In this document: piece by piece, positions 1 to 8,016 of the stretch
How the letters are laid out: each line of letters starts with the position of its first letter
Position numbering within the stretch: position 1 is the stretch's first letter
Source: Lachnospiraceae bacterium
Lineage (GTDB): Bacteria > Bacillota > Clostridia > Lachnospirales > Lachnospiraceae
NCBI GenBank assembly: GCA_016282215.1
Contig: JAEEKC010000379.1
Span: 1-15,884, forward strand
Direction: 5' to 3'
DNA length: 15,884 nucleotides
Translations under genes and position numbers: made by a program
The notes under the pieces: generated by a model
The model's input: the letters and a program-made list of their open reading frames with translations, nothing else
What the model was told of the DNA's origin: nothing
The model's database searches: none

Positions 1-1
1 C

Positions 2-988
2 AAGGGGGTTTTGCTGACCAGCGTTTCTGCGGATAATATCCAGACGAACCTTGAGATCTTAAGTACCGGGGCAACGGTCATGCAGCTGTTGGCGGCGATT
101 CTTTTGCTGGCGATCGCATGGGTGCTTTCGCAGCTTTTGGTCAAACCCTTCGAGCGTGTGACCAAGGCCATCAGTGAAGTGAAGGACGGTTTTTCCACAG
201 AACAGATCTCTGTTCCCGATTATGTGGAAACGGAGCATATTATTTCGGCATTTAATGATCTGCTCGGACGGATGAAGGCGGTGGATGAATCCAGACAGGA
301 ATTTGTATCAAATGTCTCTCACGAATTGAAGACGCCTATCACATCCATGAAAGTCCTTGCGGATTCCCTGTTGATGCAGGAAAATGTGCCCATTGAACTG
401 TATCAGGAATTCATGGTGGATATTGCCGATGAGATCAATCGTGAAAACGAGATCATCACGGATCTTCTGGCACTTGTCAAAATGGACCGCCGTTCAACGG
501 ATATCAATATCCAGAGCATTTCGCTGAATGAATTGCTGGAGCGCCTGTTAAAACGCCTTCGTCCCATTGCGAAGCAGCGCAATATCGATGTGCTGTTTGA
601 AAGCGTCAGGGAAGTGCGGATCGAAGCAGATGAGGTGAAGCTTTCACTGGCTCTGTCCAACCTGATCGAAAATGCCATTAAGTATAACGTGGAATATGGT
701 TATGTGAAGGTGACCTGTGACGCAGATCATCAGTTTGCAAACATCACGGTGGAAGATAACGGGATCGGTATTCCGGAAGAGGCTAAAGAGCATATATTCG
801 AGCGTTTTTACAGAGTGGATAAATCGCATTCCAGAGAGATTGGCGGAAATGGTCTTGGACTGGCGATCGCCAGAAATGCGATCCTTGTGCACAGGGGCAG
901 CATCCAGTTGGAAAGCCAGGAAGGCAAGGGGACGAAATTCTTTGTGAAACTACCGCTGATCTATCTGAAGAGCCAGGAAGGAAAATAG
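2..988 (+). CDS. Sensor histidine kinase, C-terminal part (5' end outside window)
   Basis: Membrane sensor kinase of a two-component system, missing its N-terminus: the frame is open to the first base, so the TTG at 11 is probably not the true start. Counting from that TTG, a transmembrane helix covers about residues 22-44, followed by a HAMP linker (about 45-95). The dimerisation/phosphoacceptor domain carries the H-box SHELKTP with His104. The ATPase domain shows the N box LIENAIKYN (218-226), the G1 box DNGIGIP (249-255), the F box ERFYR and the G2 box GGNGLGLAIAR. All catalytic motifs are intact, so it should autophosphorylate and pass phosphate to a response regulator, probably encoded just upstream outside the window. 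The gene ends 2 bases before the GerMN lipoprotein start, so the two are likely co-transcribed. The signal sensed cannot be told. Confidence 0.93.
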   Translation, partial: KGVLLTSVSADNIQTNLEILSTGATVMQLLAAILLLAIAWVLSQLLVKPFERVTKAISEVKDGFSTEQISVPDYVETEHIISAFNDLLGRMKAVDESRQEFVSNVSHELKTPITSMKVLADSLLMQENVPIELYQEFMVDIADEINRENEIITDLLALVKMDRRSTDINIQSISLNELLERLLKRLRPIAKQRNIDVLFESVREVRIEADEVKLSLALSNLIENAIKYNVEYGYVKVTCDADHQFANITVEDNGIGIPEEAKEHIFERFYRVDKSHSREIGGNGLGLAIARNAILVHRGSIQLESQEGKGTKFFVKLPLIYLKSQEGK

Positions 989-990
989 GG

Positions 991-1977
991 ATGATGCAGG
1001 ATAAACGTCATAAAAAAAAGCATATCATACTCCTTTTCGTCCTTGTTTTAGGGCTTTTGCTTCCTGCAGGCTGTGGCAGTCAGGAACCGGAGCAGACGGG
1101 AAATGTATATCACATTTACATGGTGAACAAGGAAGAGACGAGGATTGACTATACGGATGTTTCAACCGACATCGATAATCAGGGACAGCTTGTCACATTT
1201 TTGTTGATGCAGTTAACCAATACACCGGTCAATACCGCATACAGGGCGGCAATCCAGGAAGGGGTTTCGATGCCGTCTGTAACGATCCGGGAATCCACTG
1301 TGACGCTGGATTTTGAAAGTGATTATTACAATTATTCCACAGGCGGAGAAATCCTTTCGAGAGCGGCGATCGTGCGTACGCTGACGCAGGTGCCGGGGCT
1401 TTCCTATTGTTCGTTCTTGGTGGGAGGAAATGCTTTGCTTTCCGCGACCGGACTTCCGGTGGGGATCATGCGCGCCGACCAGTTTATCGATAATAACGGA
1501 AATGAGATCAATACGGAAGAGAAGGTAACCCTGGCGCTTTATTTTGCGGATGAGGATGGGGAAGGACTGATCAAGGTGAACCGGGAGGTCGTATATTCGA
1601 GTAATATTCCTGTAGAAAAACTGGTGCTTGAACAGCTGATCAGCGGCGTGACGGAAGATGAGGCTGCTATGGGAGCCAACCCGGTGATCAATGGTGATAC
1701 CAAAGTCTTGTCGGTAATCGAAAAGGATGGGATCTGCTATGTGAACCTGGATACCGGATTCCTGGCGATAACACAGAGCGTCTCGCCTGAAGTGGCGCTG
1801 TATTCCATCGTGAATTCACTGGTAGAGCTCGGAAATGTAAACAAGGTGCAATTCTCAGTCAATGGCGAAACAGAGATCCTGTTTCGTGAAAAATACAGTC
1901 TGGACACACCCTATGATCGAAATCTCGAGATCATCAGGCCGGAAAGCGTGGTTCCGGCAGCGGAGACAGACGATTGA
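991..1977 (+). CDS. GerMN-domain lipoprotein
   Basis: A 328-residue predicted lipoprotein. The N-terminus is basic (KRHKKK), then a hydrophobic stretch of about 16 residues, then LLPAGC with Cys28 as the likely lipidation site (Pro at -3 is slightly off consensus). The rest reads as two GerMN-type repeats, about residues 50-165 and 190-310, with the typical pattern of charged turn, hydrophobic strand and 'VNLDTGF' near the end of the second. GerMN domains occur in the B. subtilis spore germination protein GerM and in LpqB-like lipoproteins next to sensor kinases. Here the gene follows the kinase by 2 bases, which suggests an extracytoplasmic partner of that kinase; this is inference. An AGGAAGGA at 975-982 serves ATG 991; ATG 994 is an in-frame alternative. 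A direct role in sporulation is not shown by the sequence. Confidence 0.85.
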   Translation: MMQDKRHKKKHIILLFVLVLGLLLPAGCGSQEPEQTGNVYHIYMVNKEETRIDYTDVSTDIDNQGQLVTFLLMQLTNTPVNTAYRAAIQEGVSMPSVTIRESTVTLDFESDYYNYSTGGEILSRAAIVRTLTQVPGLSYCSFLVGGNALLSATGLPVGIMRADQFIDNNGNEINTEEKVTLALYFADEDGEGLIKVNREVVYSSNIPVEKLVLEQLISGVTEDEAAMGANPVINGDTKVLSVIEKDGICYVNLDTGFLAITQSVSPEVALYSIVNSLVELGNVNKVQFSVNGETEILFREKYSLDTPYDRNLEIIRPESVVPAAETDD

Positions 1978-2069
1978 GAAAATGTTTTTCCCGTTTGCGG
2001 GAAGCTGCCTTTCGTTATGGATAAGCAGCATGTGTGCTGTCATGGAGAATACGTGGCAGGTATTCTCGC

Positions 2070-4439
2070 ATGAACGTCAAAAGACCGTTGTGTCTGTTCT
2101 CGGCGGTATTTGCCGCTCTTTTGTTTTTCTTATCTCTTATGCCGCGTCCTTCATATGAGCAGTATGTCAGGGACGGTGAGCAGATCCGGATCAGCGGAAT
2201 ACTGGATTCTTATGAGCAAAAAAACGGGCATCTGATCTATCATCTCGGCCGTGTTGTTTTGCTGCGCGAAAAAGCGGTATACCTGTCGGGAACAGATAAG
2301 CTGAGAGATGATATGCAGGGCGAAGATCTGAGAGATGAAAAAGGCCGGAGAAACCGGGTGCTCTGTTATATGAACGAGACGGGATCCTGTCCTTCAGCGT
2401 TGGTGGGTAAAGAAATCATGCTGACGGGTAAGGCCGGCAATTTTGCTGCCGCGGAAAATGAAGGGCAGTTTGACGAACAGACCTATTACAGGAAAAAGGG
2501 ATATGCCTTTAAAATGTTTTCCTGTCGTATGCTGTCCGCTGCGGGAAAAGGAAATGCAATTAAGCAGATACTGGCTGCCTTCAGAGACAAAACAGCTGAC
2601 TTTTATCTGCGCGTAATGGGCGAAAAAGAGGGCTCCGTACTTTGCGCAATGATCCTTGGAATGCGTGGTGATATGGATAAGGAGATAAAGAGCCTGTATC
2701 AGGCAAGCGGGATCGCGCATATCCTGGCGATCTCGGGGCTTCACATCTCGCTGCTTGGTCTTACCTTATACAAGATCCTTCGGCGTTGTGGACTGACGCT
2801 GCTGCTTAGCGCGTTCACCGGTCTTTCTTTTGTGATCCTGTATGGCATTATGGTGGGTGGCTCTTCCTCGGTGGTTCGCGCATCCGTGATGCTGGGGCTG
2901 CAGATCCTTGCAGATCTGACGAACCGTACGTATGACCTTTTAACTGCCATGGCGCTGTCGGGACTCCTTTTGCTGATAGGGAAAAGCGAATACCTGACCG
3001 ATGCAGGTTTTCTGCTTTCTTTTCTGGCGGTGCTGGGGATCGGTATCTTTTCTGAGCCGATGACGGAAATGTTCTGCCGCCGGATATCATCTGAAAAAAG
3101 ACGGATCAGGTCAGTATGTGCTGCCCTTGCGGCGAGCCTTTCCGTAGCGTTGACCACAACGCCGGTGATCCTGTGGTTTTATTATTCCTATCCCCCGTAT
3201 AGCATGATTCTCAATATCCTTCTTGTTCCGTTGATGTCGGTGGTTTTGGTCAGCGGTATCGCAGGGGGCATTTTTCGGATCGCGGTCTTCCTTTGGCCGG
3301 CGCGGATCGTTTTGCAGATCTATGAAAAAGTCTGTCTTATGTTTCAGGCCCTGCCTTTTCATAAGATCCTGACCGGCAGACCATACCTTTGGCAGTTGGC
3401 TGTTTATTATCTGCTTCTGGCTGTGGTTGTGTGTTTGATTCCCGCTGGCAGAGCGTCGGGCGAAAGTCATTCGACCTGCGTGGCAAGGGTCAAAGATCCA
3501 GCCCATCCGGTGCGTAAACCGATGGATGTACGGATCATACAGTTCCTGACCATATCTACCGCCGCATTCATCCTCATGCTCCCGAGAAACGCGGGCATGC
3601 GGGTGGATATGCTTTCTGTCGGACAGGGCGACTGTGTTCTGATCTGCGACGGCAGGGGGCACGCAGTCCTCTCGGATGCGGGAAGCAGTGATGTGACAGC
3701 GGTGGGAGAGTACAGATTGCTGCCCTATCTGAAATACAATGCGATCCGGCACATTGACGCTGTTTATCTGTCGCATCCCCATACAGACCACTATTCGGCT
3801 ATGGAAGAACTGTTTTCTATGGCGAAAGAAGAAGGGATCAGTATCGGAGCGCTTTATGTCAGCAGACTGGCGGTAAGAACAGATTCTGAATTCGTCACTG
3901 CATACAAAAAGATTGAGGATAGTGCAGTATCAAACAACATTCCCATTCGTGTGATAGATCCAAGCTTTTCTGAGGGAGGGGAACAGGTATATGGCGATAT
4001 CAGGATCCGTATGCTTTATCCGTCCGCGGAAAAAGCATATGACACATACGAAGATGAAAATGATACCTCCATGGTGCTGTATTGCAGGATTCGGGATTTT
4101 TCCATCCTTCTTACCGGTGACGTGACATCGGCAGCGGATGAAACATTACTGGATGCAATGCAAAGAAACGGGATCACGCACGCCGACTGCCTGAAGGTAT
4201 GTCACCATGGATCGAGGATGGCAAATAGTGAGCATATGCTAACTTACCTGCATCCGTCTGTGGCATTGATCTCCTGCGGAAAAGAAAACGCCTACGGACA
4301 TCCGCATAAAGAGGTCCTTAACAGACTGGCTCGGATCAGTTGCAGGTACTATGTGACCGCAGAAGTGGGGCAGATCCGCATCAAACCGCTTGGGCAGGGG
4401 AAGGGGGTGAAATGTTCAGTTTTTTGTGGTAGCCGATGA
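2070..4439 (+). CDS. comEC: ComEC/Rec2-family DNA internalisation protein
   Basis: Polytopic membrane protein of the ComEC family, the channel that moves single-stranded DNA across the membrane during natural transformation. From ATG 2070 it is 789 residues, a normal length. Order: N-terminal hydrophobic segment, a soluble DUF4131-type region (about 30-175), a multi-helix Competence domain (about 190-480), then a C-terminal metallo-beta-lactamase-like domain (about 510-785). That domain has GQGDCVLI, the metal-binding HPHTDH (first His about residue 569), LLTGDV and CHHGS (about 711-715), followed by the family signature with YGHPH. The start is uncertain: GTG 2034 adds 12 residues, but ATG 2070 gives the usual short basic start (MNVKRPLC) before the first helix; neither has a strong ribosome binding site. 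The gene looks intact; competence cannot be inferred from this gene alone. Confidence 0.92.
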   Translation: MNVKRPLCLFSAVFAALLFFLSLMPRPSYEQYVRDGEQIRISGILDSYEQKNGHLIYHLGRVVLLREKAVYLSGTDKLRDDMQGEDLRDEKGRRNRVLCYMNETGSCPSALVGKEIMLTGKAGNFAAAENEGQFDEQTYYRKKGYAFKMFSCRMLSAAGKGNAIKQILAAFRDKTADFYLRVMGEKEGSVLCAMILGMRGDMDKEIKSLYQASGIAHILAISGLHISLLGLTLYKILRRCGLTLLLSAFTGLSFVILYGIMVGGSSSVVRASVMLGLQILADLTNRTYDLLTAMALSGLLLLIGKSEYLTDAGFLLSFLAVLGIGIFSEPMTEMFCRRISSEKRRIRSVCAALAASLSVALTTTPVILWFYYSYPPYSMILNILLVPLMSVVLVSGIAGGIFRIAVFLWPARIVLQIYEKVCLMFQALPFHKILTGRPYLWQLAVYYLLLAVVVCLIPAGRASGESHSTCVARVKDPAHPVRKPMDVRIIQFLTISTAAFILMLPRNAGMRVDMLSVGQGDCVLICDGRGHAVLSDAGSSDVTAVGEYRLLPYLKYNAIRHIDAVYLSHPHTDHYSAMEELFSMAKEEGISIGALYVSRLAVRTDSEFVTAYKKIEDSAVSNNIPIRVIDPSFSEGGEQVYGDIRIRMLYPSAEKAYDTYEDENDTSMVLYCRIRDFSILLTGDVTSAADETLLDAMQRNGITHADCLKVCHHGSRMANSEHMLTYLHPSVALISCGKENAYGHPHKEVLNRLARISCRYYVTAEVGQIRIKPLGQGKGVKCSVFCGSR

Positions 4440-4449
4440 GGAAATATGT

Positions 4450-4455
4450 TATACT
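4450..4455 (+). promoter_or_regulatory. Extended -10 promoter for the 4531 gene
   Basis: TATACT preceded by TG and one base (TGTTATACT, 4447-4455) is an extended -10 element. The -35 region is poor (TTGTGG at 4424-4429, with a 20-base gap), which an extended -10 can tolerate. It overlaps the comEC stop region and would give a leader of about 70 nt. Confidence 0.5.
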
Positions 4456-4530
4456 ATAAAAGTGTTTGGTTTGTTTTCGGTATGTAAAATTGAAACAGAA
4501 AAACTTATAATGAATTCAGGAGGTTACAAC

Positions 4531-4923
4531 ATGGAAAGAGTAGCGACATTTTTGAAAGAAGCAGGCACGTATTATCTGGCAACAACAGACGGTGACCAGC
4601 CCAGGGTAAGGCCTTTTGGCACGGCACACATTTTTGAGGGTAAACTCTATATCCAGACCGGAAAGGTAAAAGATGTGTCCAAACAGATCCATGCCAATCC
4701 CAAGGTGGAGCTTTGTGCATTTAAGGATGGTGACTGGCTGCGCGTGGCAGGAACACTTGTTGAGGATGACAGGGTAGAGGCGCGTCAGTCCATGCTCGAT
4801 GCATATCCGTCCCTGCAGAATATGTATTCCGCAGATGACGGCAATACCGAAGTGTTTTATCTGAAAGATGCTACTGCAACCTTTTCTTCTTTTACGAAGG
4901 CACCTGAAACAGTAACGTTCTGA
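4531..4923 (+). CDS. Pyridoxamine 5'-phosphate oxidase-like FMN-binding protein
   Basis: A small 130-residue protein of the FMN-binding split-barrel (pyridoxamine 5'-phosphate oxidase-like) superfamily. The N-terminal half is diagnostic: a short helix, then YYLATTDGDQPRVRPFG, then a strand/turn/strand ending in KLYIQTGKVKDVSKQI, where these proteins bind the flavin phosphate. Members of this size include NimA/NimC-type reductases and general stress proteins; the substrate cannot be told, and it is much shorter than true PdxH. ATG 4531 is chosen because AGGAGG lies at 4518-4523, 7 bases upstream. The frame is open upstream through another ATG at 4510, but the ribosome binding site lies inside that extension. 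It sits between comEC and holA, which are often neighbours in Firmicutes, so it looks like an inserted gene with its own promoter. Confidence 0.87.
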   Translation: MERVATFLKEAGTYYLATTDGDQPRVRPFGTAHIFEGKLYIQTGKVKDVSKQIHANPKVELCAFKDGDWLRVAGTLVEDDRVEARQSMLDAYPSLQNMYSADDGNTEVFYLKDATATFSSFTKAPETVTF

Positions 4924-4979
4924 GGAAATCCTGAGGAACTGATGAGCCGGTCATCGGCTGGTAAAGATATGGAGCGGTT

Positions 4980-5966
4980 ATGAAAACGCTGAACAAAGAT
5001 CTCAAAGAGGGCAGTTTTAAGCAGATGTACCTGCTCTACGGGGAAGAGGATTACCTCAGGGCATCATATAAAAAGCGGCTGACGAAGGCACTTTCCGATC
5101 CGGAAGATACAATGAATTACAGCTATTTTGACGGGAAGGATATTTCTGTCCCGGCGATCATTGATCTGGCGGAAACATTGCCGTTTTTGGCGCCAAGGCG
5201 CCTGATCGTCATCGAGAACAGTTCCTTTTTCAAAAGCAGTCAGGAAGAACTGGCGCAGTATCTCGAGTCGGCTTGTGAGACCACTTACTTTTTATTTGTG
5301 GAAAAAGAAGTGGACAAGCGGACCAAACTGTTTAAGACCGTATCCAAAAAGGGATATGCGGCGCAGCTGAGCGCGCAGGATGCGTCGGTCCTGCAAAGCT
5401 GGATCCTGGCGCAGCTGGGAAAAGAAGGCTATCAGATCACGAATGGCGCCATGAGTAGGTTTCTGCTTTATACCGGCGCGGATATGACGCTGATCGAGAA
5501 CGAACTGGAAAAACTGATCTGCTATTGCATGAAGACAAAAGAGATCCACGACGAGGATGTGGAACGGATCACGATCAGGCAGATTGATAACAAGATCTTT
5601 GAGATGATCGACTGCGTGGCAAATCAGAAACAGCACAGAGCGTTGGAACTGTATTATGACTTGCTGGCCGTGAAGGAAAAACCGAGTCGGATCCTGTATC
5701 TGATCACCCGGCAGTTTAACCTGATGTATCAGGCAAAAAGCCTGAAGCAGCGCGGCTATGATACCCGTTCGATCGCAGACAGGACAGGGCTGAAACCCTA
5801 TGTCGCAGGTCTCTACATCTCTCAGTCAGAGCAGTTTTCCATGCAGCGGCTCCGGTATTTGATGGAGCAGTGCTGCCAATATGAGGAGAACATCAAAACC
5901 GGGCGGATCGGCGACCGTCTTGCAGTGGAAATGATGCTGATCGCATACAGTTCGCTGAAACGATGA
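4980..5966 (+). CDS. holA: DNA polymerase III subunit delta
   Basis: The delta subunit of the clamp loader, which opens the beta sliding clamp during chromosome replication. At 328 residues it has the usual length. The N-terminal part begins with MYLLYGEEDYL (about 16-26), the degenerate P-loop region typical of delta, followed by YFDGKDI and a long AAA+-like alpha/beta stretch (RRLIVIENSSFF, YFLFVEKEVDKRTKLFK). The C-terminal half is helical, as expected for the collar domain (IFEMIDCVANQ, RILYLITRQFNLMYQ, ending in LAVEMMLIAYSSLKR). GGAG at 4971-4974 serves ATG 4980. It follows the 4531 gene by 56 bases with no clear terminator, so it is probably read from that promoter or from the comEC operon. 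The rpsT gene often found beside holA in Firmicutes is not seen here. Confidence 0.93.
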   Translation: MKTLNKDLKEGSFKQMYLLYGEEDYLRASYKKRLTKALSDPEDTMNYSYFDGKDISVPAIIDLAETLPFLAPRRLIVIENSSFFKSSQEELAQYLESACETTYFLFVEKEVDKRTKLFKTVSKKGYAAQLSAQDASVLQSWILAQLGKEGYQITNGAMSRFLLYTGADMTLIENELEKLICYCMKTKEIHDEDVERITIRQIDNKIFEMIDCVANQKQHRALELYYDLLAVKEKPSRILYLITRQFNLMYQAKSLKQRGYDTRSIADRTGLKPYVAGLYISQSEQFSMQRLRYLMEQCCQYEENIKTGRIGDRLAVEMMLIAYSSLKR

Positions 5967-6042
5967 TTGGATTAACGGCAGTGCGTAGCCCGGTATGAGA
6001 ATACAGAGACAGAAACGGGAGATGAATTTGGAGGATTTAAAG

Positions 6043-6828
6043 ATGGATGCATCAAAACCGGAATCGAAAGCCAGGAGAAATCCGGCACCCTATGAAGTTT
6101 ACAGACATTTCAAGGGGAATTCCTATCAGATACTGACGCTGGCAAAGGACAGCGGCGACGGTCATGCGGTAGTGGTTTATCAGGGACTTTATGAGCCTTA
6201 TGAAGTCTATACCAGAAAACTGTCGGAATTCATGAGTGAAGTGGATAAATGGAAGTATCCGAAGGCAAAGCAAAAATACCGGTTTGAAAAGGTATCCGAA
6301 GACAGATGGCATGAACAGGAATCCGAAGAAGCGGAAAACGCAGTATCGGGTGTTAATGGGAATACGGAAACAGATACGAAAACAGATATGGCCTGCAGGG
6401 AGATGTCTGTGTCAGAAAGCGATAATACGATAAGTACGGGGCAGGGCGCAGCTGCTGTCGGACAGATACCTTCTGCTGCAGCGGTTGCTTCAGACACACA
6501 GACAGTTTCTGCTAACGCTGCAGTTCCAGCTGCTCCGGCCTCTTCTGCAGCCAAGACAGTCCCGGATCCGCAGCCGGCAGATGATGGCGCCGGTGAGGGA
6601 GAAGGAAGTCTGGATCCGGCTGTGCTTGAGTTCTTAGAGGCAAGGACCAATGAAGAAAGACTGAATGTACTGACCGGCGTGAAGCACAGGATCACGGACG
6701 AGATGCTGAATACCATGGCGATCTGTGCGGATATCGAGCTGAATCCGGGACCTGTGGAGGAGCGATACAGAAGTCTGAAAAACTGCCTGATGACAAAAGA
6801 AAAATTCGAAAGACTCAGGCTGCGATGA
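6043..6828 (+). CDS. DUF1653-domain protein with low-complexity linker
   Basis: A protein of 261 residues in three parts. Residues about 16-80 form a DUF1653 domain (YRHFKGNSYQILTLAKDS, VVYQGLYEPYEVY, and an F-M-S-E-V segment), a small beta-rich domain of unknown function. A poorly conserved linker (about 85-185) is rich in Ala, Ser, Thr and acidic residues. A compact C-terminal helical part (about 190-261) ends in LTKEKFERLRLR-like sequence. No signal peptide or membrane helix is visible, so it is probably cytoplasmic. ATG 6043 is chosen because GGAGG at 6030-6034 lies 8 bases upstream; ATG 5995 and ATG 6022 are in frame but have poorly placed ribosome binding sites. Its stop overlaps the mutY start (ATGA), so the two are translationally coupled. 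Its function is not known. Residues 230-237 match the viral 2A consensus (see findings). Confidence 0.82.
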   Translation: MDASKPESKARRNPAPYEVYRHFKGNSYQILTLAKDSGDGHAVVVYQGLYEPYEVYTRKLSEFMSEVDKWKYPKAKQKYRFEKVSEDRWHEQESEEAENAVSGVNGNTETDTKTDMACREMSVSESDNTISTGQGAAAVGQIPSAAAVASDTQTVSANAAVPAAPASSAAKTVPDPQPADDGAGEGEGSLDPAVLEFLEARTNEERLNVLTGVKHRITDEMLNTMAICADIELNPGPVEERYRSLKNCLMTKEKFERLRLR

Positions 6829-7934
6829 AAAAGATGACAAACGCCGGAGACATGGCAGAGATCAAACCGGATCCGTCTATCATTACACCACTTCTTGCCT
6901 GGTATGATGAGAACAAAAGGATCCTTCCCTGGCGGGAAGATAAGGATCCCTATAAGATCTGGGTTTCCGAGATCATGCTGCAGCAGACCAGAGTGGCAGC
7001 GGTCATGCCGTATTATGAGCGGTTTTTACGGGCATTGCCGGATGTAGGATCCCTGGCAGCGGCTGAGGAAGAAAAACTTTTAAAGCTCTGGGAGGGACTG
7101 GGTTACTATAACCGTGTCCGCAATATGCAAAAGGCAGCACGCACGGTCATGGAGGAACATGGCGGACAGTTTCCGCCATCTTATGATCTGCTCCTTCGTC
7201 TGCCGGGTATCGGTGAATATACGGCAGGAGCGGTAGCTTCCATAGCATTCGGGAAATGCGCACCGGCTGTGGACGGCAATGTGCTTCGGATCCTGACACG
7301 GCTGACCGCGGACCGATCAGATGTACTGGATGCAAAAACGAAAAAGAAATATGCGGAGTATCTTGCCCGGGTTTTGCCAAAAGACCGGCCGGGGGATGTG
7401 AATCAGGCTATGATGGAGCTTGGTGCTACAGTCTGCATTCCCAACGGACAGCCAAAGTGCGGCAGCTGTCCGTGGCAGGACAGATGCCTGGCGCATCAGC
7501 AGGATCTGACAGATGAGATCCCGCATAAAAAGAAAAAGAACGCGCGCAAAATTGAGAAAAAAACAGTGTTGCTGATCAGGGATGATAAATATACACTGAT
7601 CCGTAAACGGCCGGAAGGCGGGCTTTTGGGCGGCATGTATGAATATCCGATGCTGGAAGGCTGGGTGAGCAGCACGCAGGCGAAAAGCTTTGCCGCCGAG
7701 CTTGGATTTGTACCGCTTTCGATTAAAAAAACCGATAGTGATATTTTTATATTTACGCATAAAGAATGGCATATGCAAGGGTATCTGGTAAAGGTGGCCG
7801 ATACAATGCCGGAAGCAGGAGATGAGAGTAAAGGCCCGGTTCTTCCGGTAGGATACCGGCTGATATTGCCCGGGCAGATCGACAAAGACTATGCCCTGCC
7901 TTCGGCACTGAAGGCCTTTCGGGAAATGTTATAG
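6825..7934 (+). CDS. mutY: Adenine DNA glycosylase MutY
   Basis: Base-excision repair enzyme that removes adenine mispaired with 8-oxoguanine. At 369 residues it matches the family. The N-terminal HhH-GPD domain has WVSEIMLQQTR with the catalytic Glu49, the helix-hairpin-helix LPGIGEYTAGAVASIAFG (about 126-143) and VDGNV with the catalytic Asp150. An iron-sulfur cluster loop follows with Cys204, 212, 215 and 221; the first gap is 7 residues, one more than in E. coli MutY. A C-terminal NUDIX-like 8-oxoG recognition domain (about 235-369) begins near KKTVLLIRDDKYTLIRKRP and has GLLGGMYEYPML. The start ATG 6825 overlaps the upstream stop by 4 bases and has only a weak AGG, which suggests translational coupling; ATG 6834 and ATG 6852 are alternatives. 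All key residues are present. Confidence 0.95.
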   Translation: MKKMTNAGDMAEIKPDPSIITPLLAWYDENKRILPWREDKDPYKIWVSEIMLQQTRVAAVMPYYERFLRALPDVGSLAAAEEEKLLKLWEGLGYYNRVRNMQKAARTVMEEHGGQFPPSYDLLLRLPGIGEYTAGAVASIAFGKCAPAVDGNVLRILTRLTADRSDVLDAKTKKKYAEYLARVLPKDRPGDVNQAMMELGATVCIPNGQPKCGSCPWQDRCLAHQQDLTDEIPHKKKKNARKIEKKTVLLIRDDKYTLIRKRPEGGLLGGMYEYPMLEGWVSSTQAKSFAAELGFVPLSIKKTDSDIFIFTHKEWHMQGYLVKVADTMPEAGDESKGPVLPVGYRLILPGQIDKDYALPSALKAFREML

Positions 7935-8016
7935 ACAGAACATCATCATATTTTGTGTGTAAAGCCCGGTATGAGTAACCGGAGCAGAATAAGGAATGAA
8001 TTCCGGAGGAGTCATT

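Noticed and set aside
1986..2005. Terminator between the GerMN lipoprotein gene and comEC
   Set aside because: A TTCCCG/CGGGAA hairpin exists but is not followed by a T run on either strand.
3111..3791. 226-codon minus-strand ORF inside comEC
   Set aside because: Antisense to a clearly conserved membrane protein; composition is typical of a shadow frame.
4426..4530. N-terminal extension of the flavin-binding protein from a GTG at 4426
   Set aside because: The region contains the promoter and the AGGAGG for ATG 4531, and the extra residues do not resemble the family.
6207..6716. 169-codon minus-strand Ser/Ala-rich ORF
   Set aside because: Mirror of the low-complexity linker of the DUF1653 gene.
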